Counted from the first letter of the stretch, positions 48,411 to 58,700 are shown. The stretch is DNA of 64,000 nucleotides from Oxalobacteraceae bacterium OTU3CINTB1 (GCA_024123955.1 CP099652.1:3720001-3784000), one strand, 5' to 3'. Notes: generated from the letters alone by a model not told the origin. Numbers and translations are program-made.

Positions 48411-50024
48411 TTATTGAGCCAGCTTGATGGTCGCTCTTTTGATGGCCACGGAACCCGCCGTTCCGGGGAATTGGATACCTACGCCGACCGCATTCTGGAC
48501 GCTAAAACCCGAACATGTGAATGCCGTATCCTGCCCAGCCACCAGCACTTTATTGGCCGTCCAGCACTTAAATTCGTAAGCCGCCCAATTGGCGGAATAA
48601 GTAAAGAACTGCAAGAAGCCATCGGCTCCGCCATTTCGATTCGAGATAAACGCTTGATCGAAATTCAGCACCATGTTCAAAGTCGCGCCGCTCCAATTCA
48701 CCGGATGGGTAAAATTATAGGTCGCACCGGCCCCCGCCTGGCTAAGGGTAAGTTGCATATTGGTGGCTGTACTGCTATTTGTGGCGCCACCACCCAAGGT
48801 CCAGCTATTTGGACCCGTGGGCAGGATGACGGATTTCCCGGCTCCGACTAACAGCCCGTCCAATATTTGCTGGTCGCCCACGGCCGGAATGGTGCGATTA
48901 AACAGCAGGCCCGGATCCATCCCGATCTCCCAGTAGAACGGCAGCATGCCATTCGCCAACGCCGCCTTGGTCACATATTGAGAGTAATACGCTCGCGACG
49001 CGCGGTGCAAGGCGAGGTCGGCGCCAGTCAGTTGGGTGCGCAATGTTGCCGCAAATTCCCCCAGCACGACCGGAATCCCCTGGTCCACAAACTTCGTCTT
49101 CATTTTGGCGAATTGCGCATCGACATATGGCTCTTCCTCCCGCGTGGAGTTGCGATAAGGATCGGTGCTCGAATGGTAGCCATTTCCCCAGTAATAGAAC
49201 ACCTGCGAGTAATCCGCGTCTTCAGCCTGGTTGGTGAAACTCCACGGGTAAAAATGGACTTCGGCCATTTGGCGGCCGGCCACAGTATCCGACGGCATCG
49301 CATGCCAATCATTGGCGGCACGATCGATATCGGTCAACGGGGCTTGAATCACCAGCACGCGATAAGCGTTTTTACCGCCCGTCGAACGAACCGCGTTGAC
49401 AAATGTTTGGTGAAAGCCGTCGAGGATGGCTATTTGCTCAGGGGTTTTCGCTTCGGGTTCGTTGGCGCTGGCAAATAGGACATGCTCGTCAAAGTCACGC
49501 AGCTTCGTCGCAATTTGCTCCCAGTAGGCTTTTTGTTTGGCGTTGACGGCAACTTTCTTTTCTTCGGTGATGTTCCGCTCCAGCCAACCGCCGTCCCAAT
49601 GAATGTTGACGATCACGTAAAGCCCGTTATCCACCGCGTACTGCACCACTTGCTTCACGCGGTTGAGCCAGGCATCGCTAATTTTTCCGGTGGTCTGATC
49701 GGCATACTGATCCCAGGAGACGGGAATCCGGATCGCGTCGAAACCGCTGTCTTTCACCAATTTGACATAGGCGGCGGAAACGGCAGGATTGCCCCAGCAA
49801 GTCTCGCCCGGAGTGCTGCAACCGTAAGCGTCCAGCGTGTTGCCAATGTTCGTTCCCAGCTTCACCTTGGCGGCCAACTGTACGGCGTTACTGCTCATGC
49901 CGGTCGCGTTGGGGGCGGCAGGACTGGTGTTGTAATTCGGATAGGACGTCTGGGCGTGCACGCTCACGACGCTTCCTAACAACGCGACAAGCATGGTCCG
50001 AACGACTAAATTTGGTTTCTTCAT
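48411..50024 (-). CDS. Secreted GH5 endoglucanase-like enzyme with C-terminal beta-sandwich module
   Basis: 537 residues. The signal peptide (about 1-24, ending VHAQ) is followed by a short linker and the GH5 barrel with KLGTNIGNTLDAYG near residue 55, IRIPVSWDQY, general acid Glu189 in FASANEPEAK and nucleophile Glu323 in PVVLGEFAATLRT. After about residue 395 comes a non-catalytic beta-rich module (SWTLGGGATNSSTATNMQLT onward) with two cysteines, probably carbohydrate-binding. GGAGACA precedes the ATG. Likely attacks beta-1,4-glucan or mixed glucan/xylan backbones. It is the last gene before the terminator. Base composition is somewhat poorer in GC than its neighbours, which may indicate separate origin. 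Confidence 0.88.
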   Translation of the reverse strand: MKKPNLVVRTMLVALLGSVVSVHAQTSYPNYNTSPAAPNATGMSSNAVQLAAKVKLGTNIGNTLDAYGCSTPGETCWGNPAVSAAYVKLVKDSGFDAIRIPVSWDQYADQTTGKISDAWLNRVKQVVQYAVDNGLYVIVNIHWDGGWLERNITEEKKVAVNAKQKAYWEQIATKLRDFDEHVLFASANEPEAKTPEQIAILDGFHQTFVNAVRSTGGKNAYRVLVIQAPLTDIDRAANDWHAMPSDTVAGRQMAEVHFYPWSFTNQAEDADYSQVFYYWGNGYHSSTDPYRNSTREEEPYVDAQFAKMKTKFVDQGIPVVLGEFAATLRTQLTGADLALHRASRAYYSQYVTKAALANGMLPFYWEIGMDPGLLFNRTIPAVGDQQILDGLLVGAGKSVILPTGPNSWTLGGGATNSSTATNMQLTLSQAGAGATYNFTHPVNWSGATLNMVLNFDQAFISNRNGGADGFLQFFTYSANWAAYEFKCWTANKVLVAGQDTAFTCSGFSVQNAVGVGIQFPGTAGSVAIKRATIKLAQ

Positions 50025-50098
50025 TTCAATGTCTCCGATTTATTAATATTGTTGAACTGAAATCCCAGCGCGCGGGTGGTGCATGCGCCAAGCGCTTA

Positions 50099-51625
50099 CT
50101 ACTCCAAAGCGACCACCATCACAGACTTGGAAGGCACCTTGATCGAGAGCTTGCCACCCGCCGCGCGCGTGCTGAACGCCGCCGGCTTGATGACCTGCGG
50201 ATGCTGGAACGAGTTGTGCGCATCCATCGCGGCCGAGGTCAGCACCTTGCCGGCCGCGCCTTTTGCTTTTGTGCCGGCGACATCGACTGCGACATCCACC
50301 GCCTTATGCGGATCGGTGTTGACCAGCGCCAGGTAGACCTTGCCGTCCTTGGCGCGCGCCGCCGTCGCGCTCACGCCGGGAATGGTCGTCGCGCCCAGGG
50401 TGTAGCTGGTGTTGTCCTTGATCGCCAGCGGCAGCGATTTGGCATCCTGGAACGGCACATACATCTGGAAGGCGTAGTAGGTCGGCGTCAGGACCATCTT
50501 GTCCTTGTCGGTCAGGATCATCGATTGCAGGACGTTGACCATCTGGGCGATGGTGGTCATGGTGACCCGCTCCGCGTGCTCATGGAAGATGTTGAAGGTG
50601 AGCGCCGCCACCAGCGCGTCGCGCAGGGAGTTCTGCTGGAACAGGGCGCTGCTGCTGGTGTCCGCATCCGCATACCAGGTCCCCCATTCGTCGACCATCA
50701 GCCCGATCTTCTTCTCGGGATCGTTCTTGTCCAGCACGGCCAGGTGGTCTTTGACCATCCGATCCATTTTCGAGGCATTGGCAAGCGTCGATATCCATTC
50801 GCCCTCGTCGAAGCCGACGGCCTTGCCCTTGACATCCCAGTTGCCGGTCGGGACCGTATATTGGTGGATGGTGATGCCCGTCGTGCGCCCCTTCAGTTCC
50901 TTGCTCAGGATCTCGGTCCACGACAAGTCGCCGCCCGCAGCGATCATTTTCGGCTTGTTTGGCTCCGGCGCCCTGAGGAAGTTCTCGTAATTCCGGTACA
51001 GGCCGGCGTAGTACTCGGGCTTGACGTTGCCGCCGCAACCCCACATCTCGTTGCCGATACCGAAGAAGGCGACTTTCCACGGCTTGGCGCGGCCGTTCTG
51101 GGCACGCAGCCTGGCCAGGGGTGAGCCGCCGTCCGACGTCATGTACTCGACCCAATCGGACATCTCCTGCACGGTGCCTGTGCCGACGTTGCCGTTGATG
51201 TAAGCATCGGCGCCCAGCATGTCGATCAGGTCGAAGAATTCGTGGGTGCCGACGGCGTTGAACTGGTCCACGCGGTCACCGTGGATGTTGCTCGGGCGCT
51301 TGTCCTGCGGGCCGACGCCGTCGCGCCAATGGTAGGTGTCGGCGAAGCAGCCGCCCGGCCAGCGCACCAGCGGCACATGCAACTCCTTGAGGGCGCCGAC
51401 GACGTCGTTGCGCCAGCCGTTGGTGTTCGGGATGGTCGACTTCGCGCCGACCCACATGCCTTCGTAGACGCCGGTGCCGAGCTGTTCGGCGAATTGGCCG
51501 TACACGTACTTGTTGATGACCGGACCGGGTTTGCCGGCGTCGATGCTGACGCTGACCTGGCCGGCGGCGAATGCCGGCGCCACGATCATGCCCAGAACGG
51601 CGAGGCTGTGTTTGATGCTATTCAT
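50099..51625 (-). CDS. Secreted GH51 alpha-L-arabinofuranosidase
   Basis: 508 residues. The signal peptide MNSIKHSLAVLGMIVAPAFA is followed by the GH51 barrel: the opening INKYVYGQFAEQLGTGVYEG, VRWPGGCFADTYHWRDGVGP, general acid Glu193 in FFGIGNEMWGCGGN and nucleophile Glu313 in LMVDEWGTWYAD. The C-terminal jelly-roll (about 385-508) completes the family layout. It releases arabinose from arabinan or arabinoxylan. GGAG lies 8 bases before the ATG. Most GH51 enzymes of Gram-negatives are cytoplasmic or periplasmic; the clear signal peptide indicates the periplasm here. It lies between the TonB-like/PA14 gene and the GH5 gene in the same operon. Confidence 0.92.
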   Translation of the reverse strand: MNSIKHSLAVLGMIVAPAFAAGQVSVSIDAGKPGPVINKYVYGQFAEQLGTGVYEGMWVGAKSTIPNTNGWRNDVVGALKELHVPLVRWPGGCFADTYHWRDGVGPQDKRPSNIHGDRVDQFNAVGTHEFFDLIDMLGADAYINGNVGTGTVQEMSDWVEYMTSDGGSPLARLRAQNGRAKPWKVAFFGIGNEMWGCGGNVKPEYYAGLYRNYENFLRAPEPNKPKMIAAGGDLSWTEILSKELKGRTTGITIHQYTVPTGNWDVKGKAVGFDEGEWISTLANASKMDRMVKDHLAVLDKNDPEKKIGLMVDEWGTWYADADTSSSALFQQNSLRDALVAALTFNIFHEHAERVTMTTIAQMVNVLQSMILTDKDKMVLTPTYYAFQMYVPFQDAKSLPLAIKDNTSYTLGATTIPGVSATAARAKDGKVYLALVNTDPHKAVDVAVDVAGTKAKGAAGKVLTSAAMDAHNSFQHPQVIKPAAFSTRAAGGKLSIKVPSKSVMVVALE

Positions 51626-51683
51626 GCAGGTGTCTCCAGACAGTTGGTATTGAGGATTGCTATGAAGCCGACTGCTACAAGGC

Positions 51684-52565
51684 TCATTCTTTGGGTAGGA
51701 GCGCGGCCAGCGTGCCTGCCGGCGGTCGGCCGATCAGCTTGCGCGGCAGGTAGTCGAAATCGGCCGCGCCGGGCTTGCGCCACCCCAGGATCAACGCGAG
51801 GTTGAATCCCGGCCCCTGGAAGTAGCGCACGCGGAAGTTGCGCAAGCCCTTCTCCAGCTTGACCTTTGCCGTCTCCGGCAATGCTCCATGGATGCCGTCG
51901 TTGTTAATGACGTCCTGATCGTCGATGCTGAGGATGGCGCCGTCGTCGGACAACAGCATCAGCTCCCATGTGCCGGCTTCGGCGACATTGACGGTGAAGC
52001 GGATATCCAGGCCAAACCATTCGTTGGTCGTGCCCAGGCCCGGAAAGCCTTCGCGAAAATCGCGTGGGGCGATATTGAGCTGGGCCAGGCAAACGCGCTT
52101 GACCGGCTTGCGGTGGCGCATTTCCGTCACCGACTGGGTCCCGGTGCGAAGGTTGTAGACATCGGCAACCATGTTCCGGTCCGGCGAGTCCGCGCATTCT
52201 TCGAACACCTTGGGCGGCGTGGCCGCCGCTTTGACTTCGGGCGGCGGCGGGGGAGGCGGGGGCGGGGGCGCGACCACGACCGGCGCCGGGATGGCCTGGG
52301 CCACAGACGGCGGGGCCACCGGGATGTCGGCGACCTTGACGGGAGGCAGTTCCGGCAGGGCGGGGACCTGTACCGGAGGAGGATCGACCTTGCGTGGCTC
52401 GGGCACAGCTTCGGGAATCTTCTTCTCGGGCACTTTCACCTCGAATAGCACGACCTCGACGGTGCGCGGCTCCGGTTTAAGCGCGGGCCGCAATCTAGAC
52501 AGCATCAGGAACGCCCCCAGCGCCAAGTGGAGCAGAATTACAAGGACGATGGCGTAGCGCTTCAC
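51684..52565 (-). CDS. TonB-like anchored proline-rich protein with PA14 head
   Basis: 293 residues. Start GTG overlaps the previous stop (GTGA). An uncleaved membrane helix (about 4-22: YAIVLVILLHLALGAFLML) carries His13, as TonB does in its helix, but lacks the serine four residues earlier. Residues 30-120 are Pro/Glu/Lys/Val-rich, including ten consecutive prolines at 100-109, like the TonB rod. In place of the TonB C-terminal domain there is a PA14-type domain (about 125-280) with LMLLSDDGAILSIDDQ, VINNDGIHG, and VRYFQGPGFNLALILGW. Predicted topology: inner-membrane anchor, rod across the periplasm, glycan-binding head. Function unknown; possibilities are periplasmic oligosaccharide capture, a TonB variant specialised for receptor 2, or a sensor. 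Confidence 0.85.
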   Translation of the reverse strand: MKRYAIVLVILLHLALGAFLMLSRLRPALKPEPRTVEVVLFEVKVPEKKIPEAVPEPRKVDPPPVQVPALPELPPVKVADIPVAPPSVAQAIPAPVVVAPPPPPPPPPPEVKAAATPPKVFEECADSPDRNMVADVYNLRTGTQSVTEMRHRKPVKRVCLAQLNIAPRDFREGFPGLGTTNEWFGLDIRFTVNVAEAGTWELMLLSDDGAILSIDDQDVINNDGIHGALPETAKVKLEKGLRNFRVRYFQGPGFNLALILGWRKPGAADFDYLPRKLIGRPPAGTLAALLPKE

Positions 52566-55500
52566 CGGGCACCGCCGCTTTGTCCGACCCGGTAGTAATC
52601 GAAGTCGACGCGGCCGCCGGCGGTCTTAGTCGAATAGAAGAACAGCGCGTAGCGGTACCCCATGAAGTGCGGGAAGGTGTAGACCAGGTGTGAAGGACGC
52701 CCGATGGGCCTCCAGGATTTGCCGTCGAGGCTGTAGGAGAAGCGGGCCACCTCAGGCGCGCCTGGTAAGCCGTAGGTCTTGCCGCGACCCTCGTCGGCGC
52801 TGAAGCGGGCGTCTTCCGGCGCGGACTGGAATGTGCTGTCGACCTTGAGGTGAACGGTGTTGCCGGAAAGCGGAATGGCGGCGATCTCCTCGGGCTGGCC
52901 GGAGTCGGCGCTGACCATGACGAGCGATTTGGCGCCGCCGCTCATCTTCACGCCGACGAAACCATAGTTTTTCTGAAAAGCGGACAGGCCGGCCCAGTCG
53001 CCGTCTTTCATGCCGCGCACGTCGATGCTGGTGGTGGCGGAACTGTCGGGGCCGAAGGTGCGCTGGGTGAGGGTATTCCTGGCCTCGGGCAGGGTGGCAT
53101 CGACCCGGCTGGTGACGAAGCTCAGGTAGCCCGGGCGCTTGGTGAGCGACCAGTTGCGCGGCTCGGGATTGTGATTCCATTGCCAGGCCAGCGGCAGGGC
53201 GGGGGCGCCCGGCCGGCGGTCGAACTCGTCGGAGGCGACGATGCCGGAGGCGCCGGACGCGCCCTGTGCGCCGGCGGCGATGTCGAGCGTCATGGGCACC
53301 TCGCCGTCCTGGCCGAGCACGGGCCAGCCATCCTTCCAGGTCACGGGTATCAGGTAGGGGATGCGGCCGACGGCGCCGTTGTCCTTGAACAGATAGGCAT
53401 ACCATTTGCCGTCCGGCGTGTCGATCAGGCCGCCCTGGGCGATGCCGCGATCGTCGAGCGCGATGCGTCCCTCGTACGGACCGGTGATGGTGTCGGCGCG
53501 ATGGACGATGGCGGTACGCGCCCAGCGGCTGCCGGGCGAGGCGATGTTGAAGAGGTAGTAGCGGCCGTTGATCTTGGAGAGCTGCGAGCCCTCGCCTTTA
53601 AGTCCGCCCTGGTCGGGGCCGAACAGGGCGTTGACGTTTTCGACGATGACCTGGTTCACGCCGCCGGGCTTGATGCCGGAAAGATCGGGGAGCAGCTCGA
53701 TCAGCGAGATGCGGCCGCCCCCTTGCACCATGTACACGCGGCCGTCGTCGTCGAAAAACAGGCTGTGGTCGCCCAGCGACGGCTTGAAACTGCTCTCTTT
53801 CCACGGGCCGCGATCCGGATCACGCGTGGTGTAGATGTGGGTGCGTTCCGTGTTGGCGGAAAAAGTCGAGGCATGGAACACGCCGTCGTGGTAACGCAGG
53901 CTGCTGGCCCAGGAACCCGCACCGTAGGCATTTTTGCCGTTTTCGAGGCGGAAGGCTTCGTCGTCGACCAGGGTCTCATACGCGTAGGAGGCCATGCTCC
54001 AGTTGACCAGGTCGGTCGATTTCATGATCGGCAGGCCCGGGCTCATGTGCATCGTCGTACTGCTCATGTAGTAGGTCTTACCGACACGGATGACCGCGAT
54101 GTCCGGGACGTCGGCCCAGATCAGCGGATTGTGGGCAAGGTTGGCGCTTGCCGCCGTACGGGGCCGGGAGGCGACTGCGGGATCGTGCCGGGAAAACTGC
54201 CAGTAATCGAACTTGAACAATTCTTCGCCCGCCGCGCCGCGGAACACGAAGTAGAGATCGTGGACGCCGGCGGCTGCGGAGATCCTGGCGGACAGTCGCT
54301 TCCACTCGCCGCCGGTGCCCCGGACCGGCAACGTACCGATCAACTGTCCGTCGAGCTTGTCCAACCGGATCTCGATCCTCGCGCCGGTGGTGTCGATCGC
54401 CTTGGCTTTGCTGGAGAGGATGGCCATGAAGGCGCGCGCGCCGTCGTTACCGAAATCGACATTCCGCACCTGGATGTGGTCGCCGTCGTGGATGTCGCGC
54501 ACATTCTGGCCGCCGGCGCTGTTGGGCTCGATTTTGACACCGGACGACCAGGCGATGGTCTCCGCTTCCACGCGCTTGTAGGGATCGAGCGTGGCAACCG
54601 GCGCCGGCCCCTCCCTGGTCGGCTGCACCGTCTGAACCGAGCCATCCGGATTGAACTTCAACTCATCGACAGCCACGGAACGCTTGAAGCCGTCGCCTCC
54701 CGGCAGCGCGGCGTTGTGGTAGAAGAGGTAGGTCTTGCCCTTGTAATCGACCACGCCTGCATGGTTGGTGAAGGCGCTTTGCGGCGGCATGACAACGCCG
54801 CCGTAAGTCCACGGGCCTTCCGGCGTGGGGCCGGTCGAGTAGGCGAGATGCTCGGGTATAGGGCCGCCGGCAAAAAACAGGTAGTTGAGATTCTTGCGCT
54901 TGTACAGCCAGGGACCTTCCTCGTAGGAGGTGCCGCGCAAGGCGGGCTTCGGCAGCGTCACGCCTGCTTTGTCCGGAGGGTTGCGCTCGCCCAGGGCCTT
55001 GACGGTCATCGGATAGCGAATGATGCCGTTCTCCCCGACGCTGGTGTCGTAGGAAATCATGTCCTTGTTGAGCTTTACCGACCACAGGTTGGGATTGCCC
55101 CAGGCGAGATAGGCCTGGCCCTTGTCGTCGATGGTGACGGTCGGATCGATGCTGTCGTACAGGCCGCCGGCCTGACCGGCGATCAGCGGTTTCTTGATCG
55201 GGTCCGTGTAGGGGCCGAGGGGACTGTCGGCCACCAGCACGCCGATGCCCCGGCCGTGCACCGGGGCATAGAGATACCATTTGCCTTCCCGCTCGATCGC
55301 CTGGGGTGCCCAGGCGCCGTTGTCGACACCGTCCCAGCCGGAGATTTCCTTGGCCGCCCAGGGGAAATCCCTGAGCGAGGCGATCACGCCATGCTGGGTC
55401 CAGTTCACCATGTCCGTGGTCGTGGCGAGCACCCAGTTCTTCATGTTGAAATTGTTCTTTTCGCCGACCTCTTCGTCGTGGCTGGAAAACAGGTAGAGCG

Positions 55501-55633
55501 TGCCGTTATGGACCATCGGGGCCGGATCGGCGGTATACATCGTTTGAATGACCGGGTTGAGCGCGAACGACGCCAAGGGCAGCGACGTCAACGCGGACAG
55601 GAGAACAGCAGCGGAGCGGGTGGATTTTTTCAT
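52562..55633 (-). CDS. Two-headed GH43-CBM6-GH43 enzyme
   Basis: 1023 residues. The signal peptide (1-24: MKKSTRSAAVLLSALTSLPL, ending SFA) is followed by GH43 domain 1 with Asp36 in YTADPAPMVHNG, Asp163 in YDSIDPTVTID and Glu239 in SYEEGPWLYK. A CBM6-like module occupies about 352-482 (VEAETIAWSSGVKIEPNSAG). GH43 domain 2 starts near 500 with Asp511 in ADVPDIAVIRVGKTYYMSS, and a C-terminal concanavalin-like module ends the chain. Both catalytic sets look complete, so it probably removes two kinds of side-chain or linkage (arabinose plus xylose is the usual combination). The ATG at 55633 begins the signal peptide, although its ribosome-binding site is weak. It follows TonB receptor 2 after a hairpin. 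Confidence 0.88.
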   Translation of the reverse strand: MKKSTRSAAVLLSALTSLPLASFALNPVIQTMYTADPAPMVHNGTLYLFSSHDEEVGEKNNFNMKNWVLATTTDMVNWTQHGVIASLRDFPWAAKEISGWDGVDNGAWAPQAIEREGKWYLYAPVHGRGIGVLVADSPLGPYTDPIKKPLIAGQAGGLYDSIDPTVTIDDKGQAYLAWGNPNLWSVKLNKDMISYDTSVGENGIIRYPMTVKALGERNPPDKAGVTLPKPALRGTSYEEGPWLYKRKNLNYLFFAGGPIPEHLAYSTGPTPEGPWTYGGVVMPPQSAFTNHAGVVDYKGKTYLFYHNAALPGGDGFKRSVAVDELKFNPDGSVQTVQPTREGPAPVATLDPYKRVEAETIAWSSGVKIEPNSAGGQNVRDIHDGDHIQVRNVDFGNDGARAFMAILSSKAKAIDTTGARIEIRLDKLDGQLIGTLPVRGTGGEWKRLSARISAAAGVHDLYFVFRGAAGEELFKFDYWQFSRHDPAVASRPRTAASANLAHNPLIWADVPDIAVIRVGKTYYMSSTTMHMSPGLPIMKSTDLVNWSMASYAYETLVDDEAFRLENGKNAYGAGSWASSLRYHDGVFHASTFSANTERTHIYTTRDPDRGPWKESSFKPSLGDHSLFFDDDGRVYMVQGGGRISLIELLPDLSGIKPGGVNQVIVENVNALFGPDQGGLKGEGSQLSKINGRYYLFNIASPGSRWARTAIVHRADTITGPYEGRIALDDRGIAQGGLIDTPDGKWYAYLFKDNGAVGRIPYLIPVTWKDGWPVLGQDGEVPMTLDIAAGAQGASGASGIVASDEFDRRPGAPALPLAWQWNHNPEPRNWSLTKRPGYLSFVTSRVDATLPEARNTLTQRTFGPDSSATTSIDVRGMKDGDWAGLSAFQKNYGFVGVKMSGGAKSLVMVSADSGQPEEIAAIPLSGNTVHLKVDSTFQSAPEDARFSADEGRGKTYGLPGAPEVARFSYSLDGKSWRPIGRPSHLVYTFPHFMGYRYALFFYSTKTAGGRVDFDYYRVGQSGGAR

Positions 55634-55669
55634 GGGGAAGCGAAAAGGGAGCGTTTGGCCGGTAGCGAA

Positions 55670-55703
55670 GCGGCCCCCCGCGAGAAAAAAGGGGGGGGGC
55701 CGC
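55670..55703. repeat. GC-rich hairpin between receptor 2 and the two-headed GH43 gene
   Basis: Arms GCGGCCCCCC (55670-55679) and GGGGGGCCGC (55694-55703) enclose a 14-base loop containing AAAAAA and part of a nine-G run. It lies in the 81-base gap after the receptor stop. Likely an intra-operon attenuator or mRNA-stability element that separates the receptor message from the enzyme messages; the G9 run is also a place where a sequencing or replication slip could occur. Confidence 0.6.
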
Positions 55704-55714
55704 CTCGCCACGTC

Positions 55715-58700
55715 CTAGTACGTGTAGCGCAACGACAGGCGATAACTGCGGCCTGGCTCGAACCAGGCGCGGTTCATGTTGCCGATGGTTTGCTGTTGGG
55801 TCTGCCTGACAACGTCGTCCAACAGGTTGCTTGCCGAAAAACTGGCCTGGATGTGGTCGTTGAAGCGGTAGTCGAAGCCGAAGTCCAGCTGTCCGGCCGC
55901 TTCCTGCCAGGTCGGCAAGCCCCAGCCGACGTCGCGCGGATAGACCGTCTTGCCGTCGACCACCGTGGCGCGGGTCGGATCTGCGCTGGTGCCGGTGTCG
56001 CCCTGCGTGCCGTTGACGGAGACGCCCTGCAGGAAACGGCTGCGCCAGCTGTAGGCCAGGCGCATCGACATCGGCCCCTGGTCGTACATCAGCATGAAGT
56101 TGTAGGCGTTTTTCGACAGGTACTGCAATGGCATGTCGGTGAACGGCAGGCCGTTGGTGTCGCAGCCCAGCACGTTCAGGGAACTGTTGTTAAACGAACC
56201 GGCGGCCGGGCAGTACTTCAGATCGAACGGATGGTGCAGCGTCTGCTTGCTCTTGATATACGTGTAGTTCGCCGAGACGCCAAAGCCCTTGGCCCAATCC
56301 GGCAGCACGCGCGACAACCCCGGCACGTTGTTGAAGTAGGTTTGGCCGGCGAGTTCCAAACCGGTCACCGAACCGTCGGACGCATTGTCCGGCGCGGTGA
56401 TCGTGAAGGTTTGCGCATTGCCGGCCAGATCGTTGTAATCGCGGGTATAGGCCGAGCGCATGATGATGTCGGTCACCTTTTTGTAGAAGGCGGTGGCCGT
56501 CAGCGAACTGCCGTTGCCAGGATACCACTCAAGCGCCAGGTCGAAACTGTTGGCCTTGGTGGGCTTCAAATGGACGTTGCCCTTGTTCTCGCCCCGGTAA
56601 TTGACGTTCTGCAGCGGGCCGCCGTCGGGCGCATAGATCACATTCTGCTTCAGCTCGATGTACTCGTTCAGGTCGGCAAAACTCGGCCGATACATCGACT
56701 TGCCGAAGGCGAAGCGCGCTTGCACCTGCGGGGTGAATTCCACCTTCAGGTTCACGCTCGGCAGCACGTCGACGGCGCTTTTGCCGTCGTTGATCGGCTG
56801 GTTGATCGGTCCGAACTTCGGCACCGACGGCGGCGCGTTGGTGCTGTAGACCGGCAGGAACACGGTGTAGCCGTGGGCCACCGTCTTGGTATGGACCACG
56901 CGCACGCCGGCGCTGCCCTCAACCGGGAAGCGCAGATCGTCGAAGCCGAAGCGCGTCGACAGGTAGCCGGCTTCGGTCCGCTCCGCCTGGCGGCTGGTTT
57001 TGGACGGCGCGCCGTCGTAGACCAGCGGTTTCCAGGGGTCGTCCATGGCCGAGCAGTCGCGGTTGGTGCCGAACGCCACGTTGGCGTCCTGGCATTGCAT
57101 CTTCTTCAGGTCGTTCACACCCGCGTAGGCGTTGGGATAGTCCTTGACCGAGGCCAGCGTCGGCACCACCAGCGCGCCCGGCGTCGGGATCTTGCCGTTG
57201 AAGAAGTTCTTAAAGTCGTAGGTGGTGGTTGGCGTCAGGGCCGCGTAGCGCGGGTCGCTCAGGTAACTGAAATTGGCGCGACTGCCGCCGCCCGGGTCCG
57301 TCGCCATGGCAGGCTGCCCCGGCGTGGACGTCGGCTTGACTTCCCATGGCAGCGAGGCGCTGTACCAGGTCGATCCGCTTGCCTCGACGCGCTCCGCCTT
57401 GCGCCGGGTGGCGCGCACGCCGAAGCGCAGGTCGCGCAGGATCGGATGGTCGAACTTGAAGCGCACGTCGGTTTTCCACGCATACAGGTCGGCCTCGGCC
57501 TTGTTCTTGCCCGGCATGAAGTTCTCCAGGTAGTAGTTGCCCGGATCCTTCAGGAAGGCCTTGGCCTTGTCGTCGAAGGTGATCTGGCCGGGATTGCCGG
57601 TCAGGTCGATATTCATGCTCGGCACGAAGGTGGCCAAGGTGATGTTGCCGTTCCAACTCTTGTTGGTCGAGTGAACCCATTGCAGGTCGTTCTGCAACGA
57701 CCAGCGCTCGTCGATATTCCACTTGGCGTTCCAGGCGACTTCCCGCGTCTGCGAGCGCCGGTCGCTGTAAGTCTGATTGGAGTTGAAACCCAGCCCGCCC
57801 TCGACGAAATTGTTCGAGCCCCGGCCGCCGGTCGGATAGGTGTACCTGGCCGATTGCAGCACGCCCCGGCTATCGAACACCGGATCGATCAGCTTGGTCT
57901 TGTACGGGTCCTCGACACCCGTGTACAGCGCGTTCTCGGTGCCGGTTTCGTTGTAGGCGGAGTGGAAGTAGGTGAGGGCGGACTGAAGGCCGCCCTTTTT
58001 CCACTGCAGCGCGCCATATGCGCCGACGCGGTCGTTCTTGCTGGTATTGGTGCGCCACGAGGCCGATTTGGGCACCCACATGGTTTGTCCGGGGGCGAAG
58101 TCGGTGCGGGGGAAGTAGGCGTCGACTTGCACCGTGTCGTTGTGGGAATTGGTCCGGTTGCCCGACAGGTTGAGCAGCGCGCCCCATTGGCCGAAATCGT
58201 TTTCCCAGCGTTTCGACACCAGGCCGGACAGGGCGGGCGAGGTCTTCGCGCCAAGCTCGTTGTAGTTGACGTAGGTCGAGGCGGCGAATTTATCGCCCTT
58301 GTAGTCGAACGGCAGCGCGGTGCGCAAGTCGACCTGGCCGCTGACGCCGCCTTCGATCAAGTCCGCCGGCGGGTTCTTGTGCACCACCACGGCCGACATC
58401 AGTTCGGCCGGAATGTCGCCCCAGCTCAACTCGCGCCCCGGATAGCCGGCCGAGAACGATTCGCGGCCGTTCAGGGTGGACGAACCCCAGGTCAGGCCGC
58501 GCACCGAGATGCCAGAGCCCTCGACCGAGAAATGCTCCGGGTCGCCGCGCGAGCGGTTGCGGTCCATCGTCACGCCGACGATGCGCTGCAGCACCTCGGT
58601 GATCGACTTGTCGGGCAGCTTGCCGGCCTCTTCGGCGACGACGCCGTCGACGATCTCCTCGGCATTCTGTTTGAGCTTGGTGGCCGACTGCATCGCCGCG

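Noticed and set aside
52241..52275. GC-rich low-complexity tract as a repeat element
   Set aside because: It is simply the codons for the ten-proline run of the TonB-like/PA14 protein.
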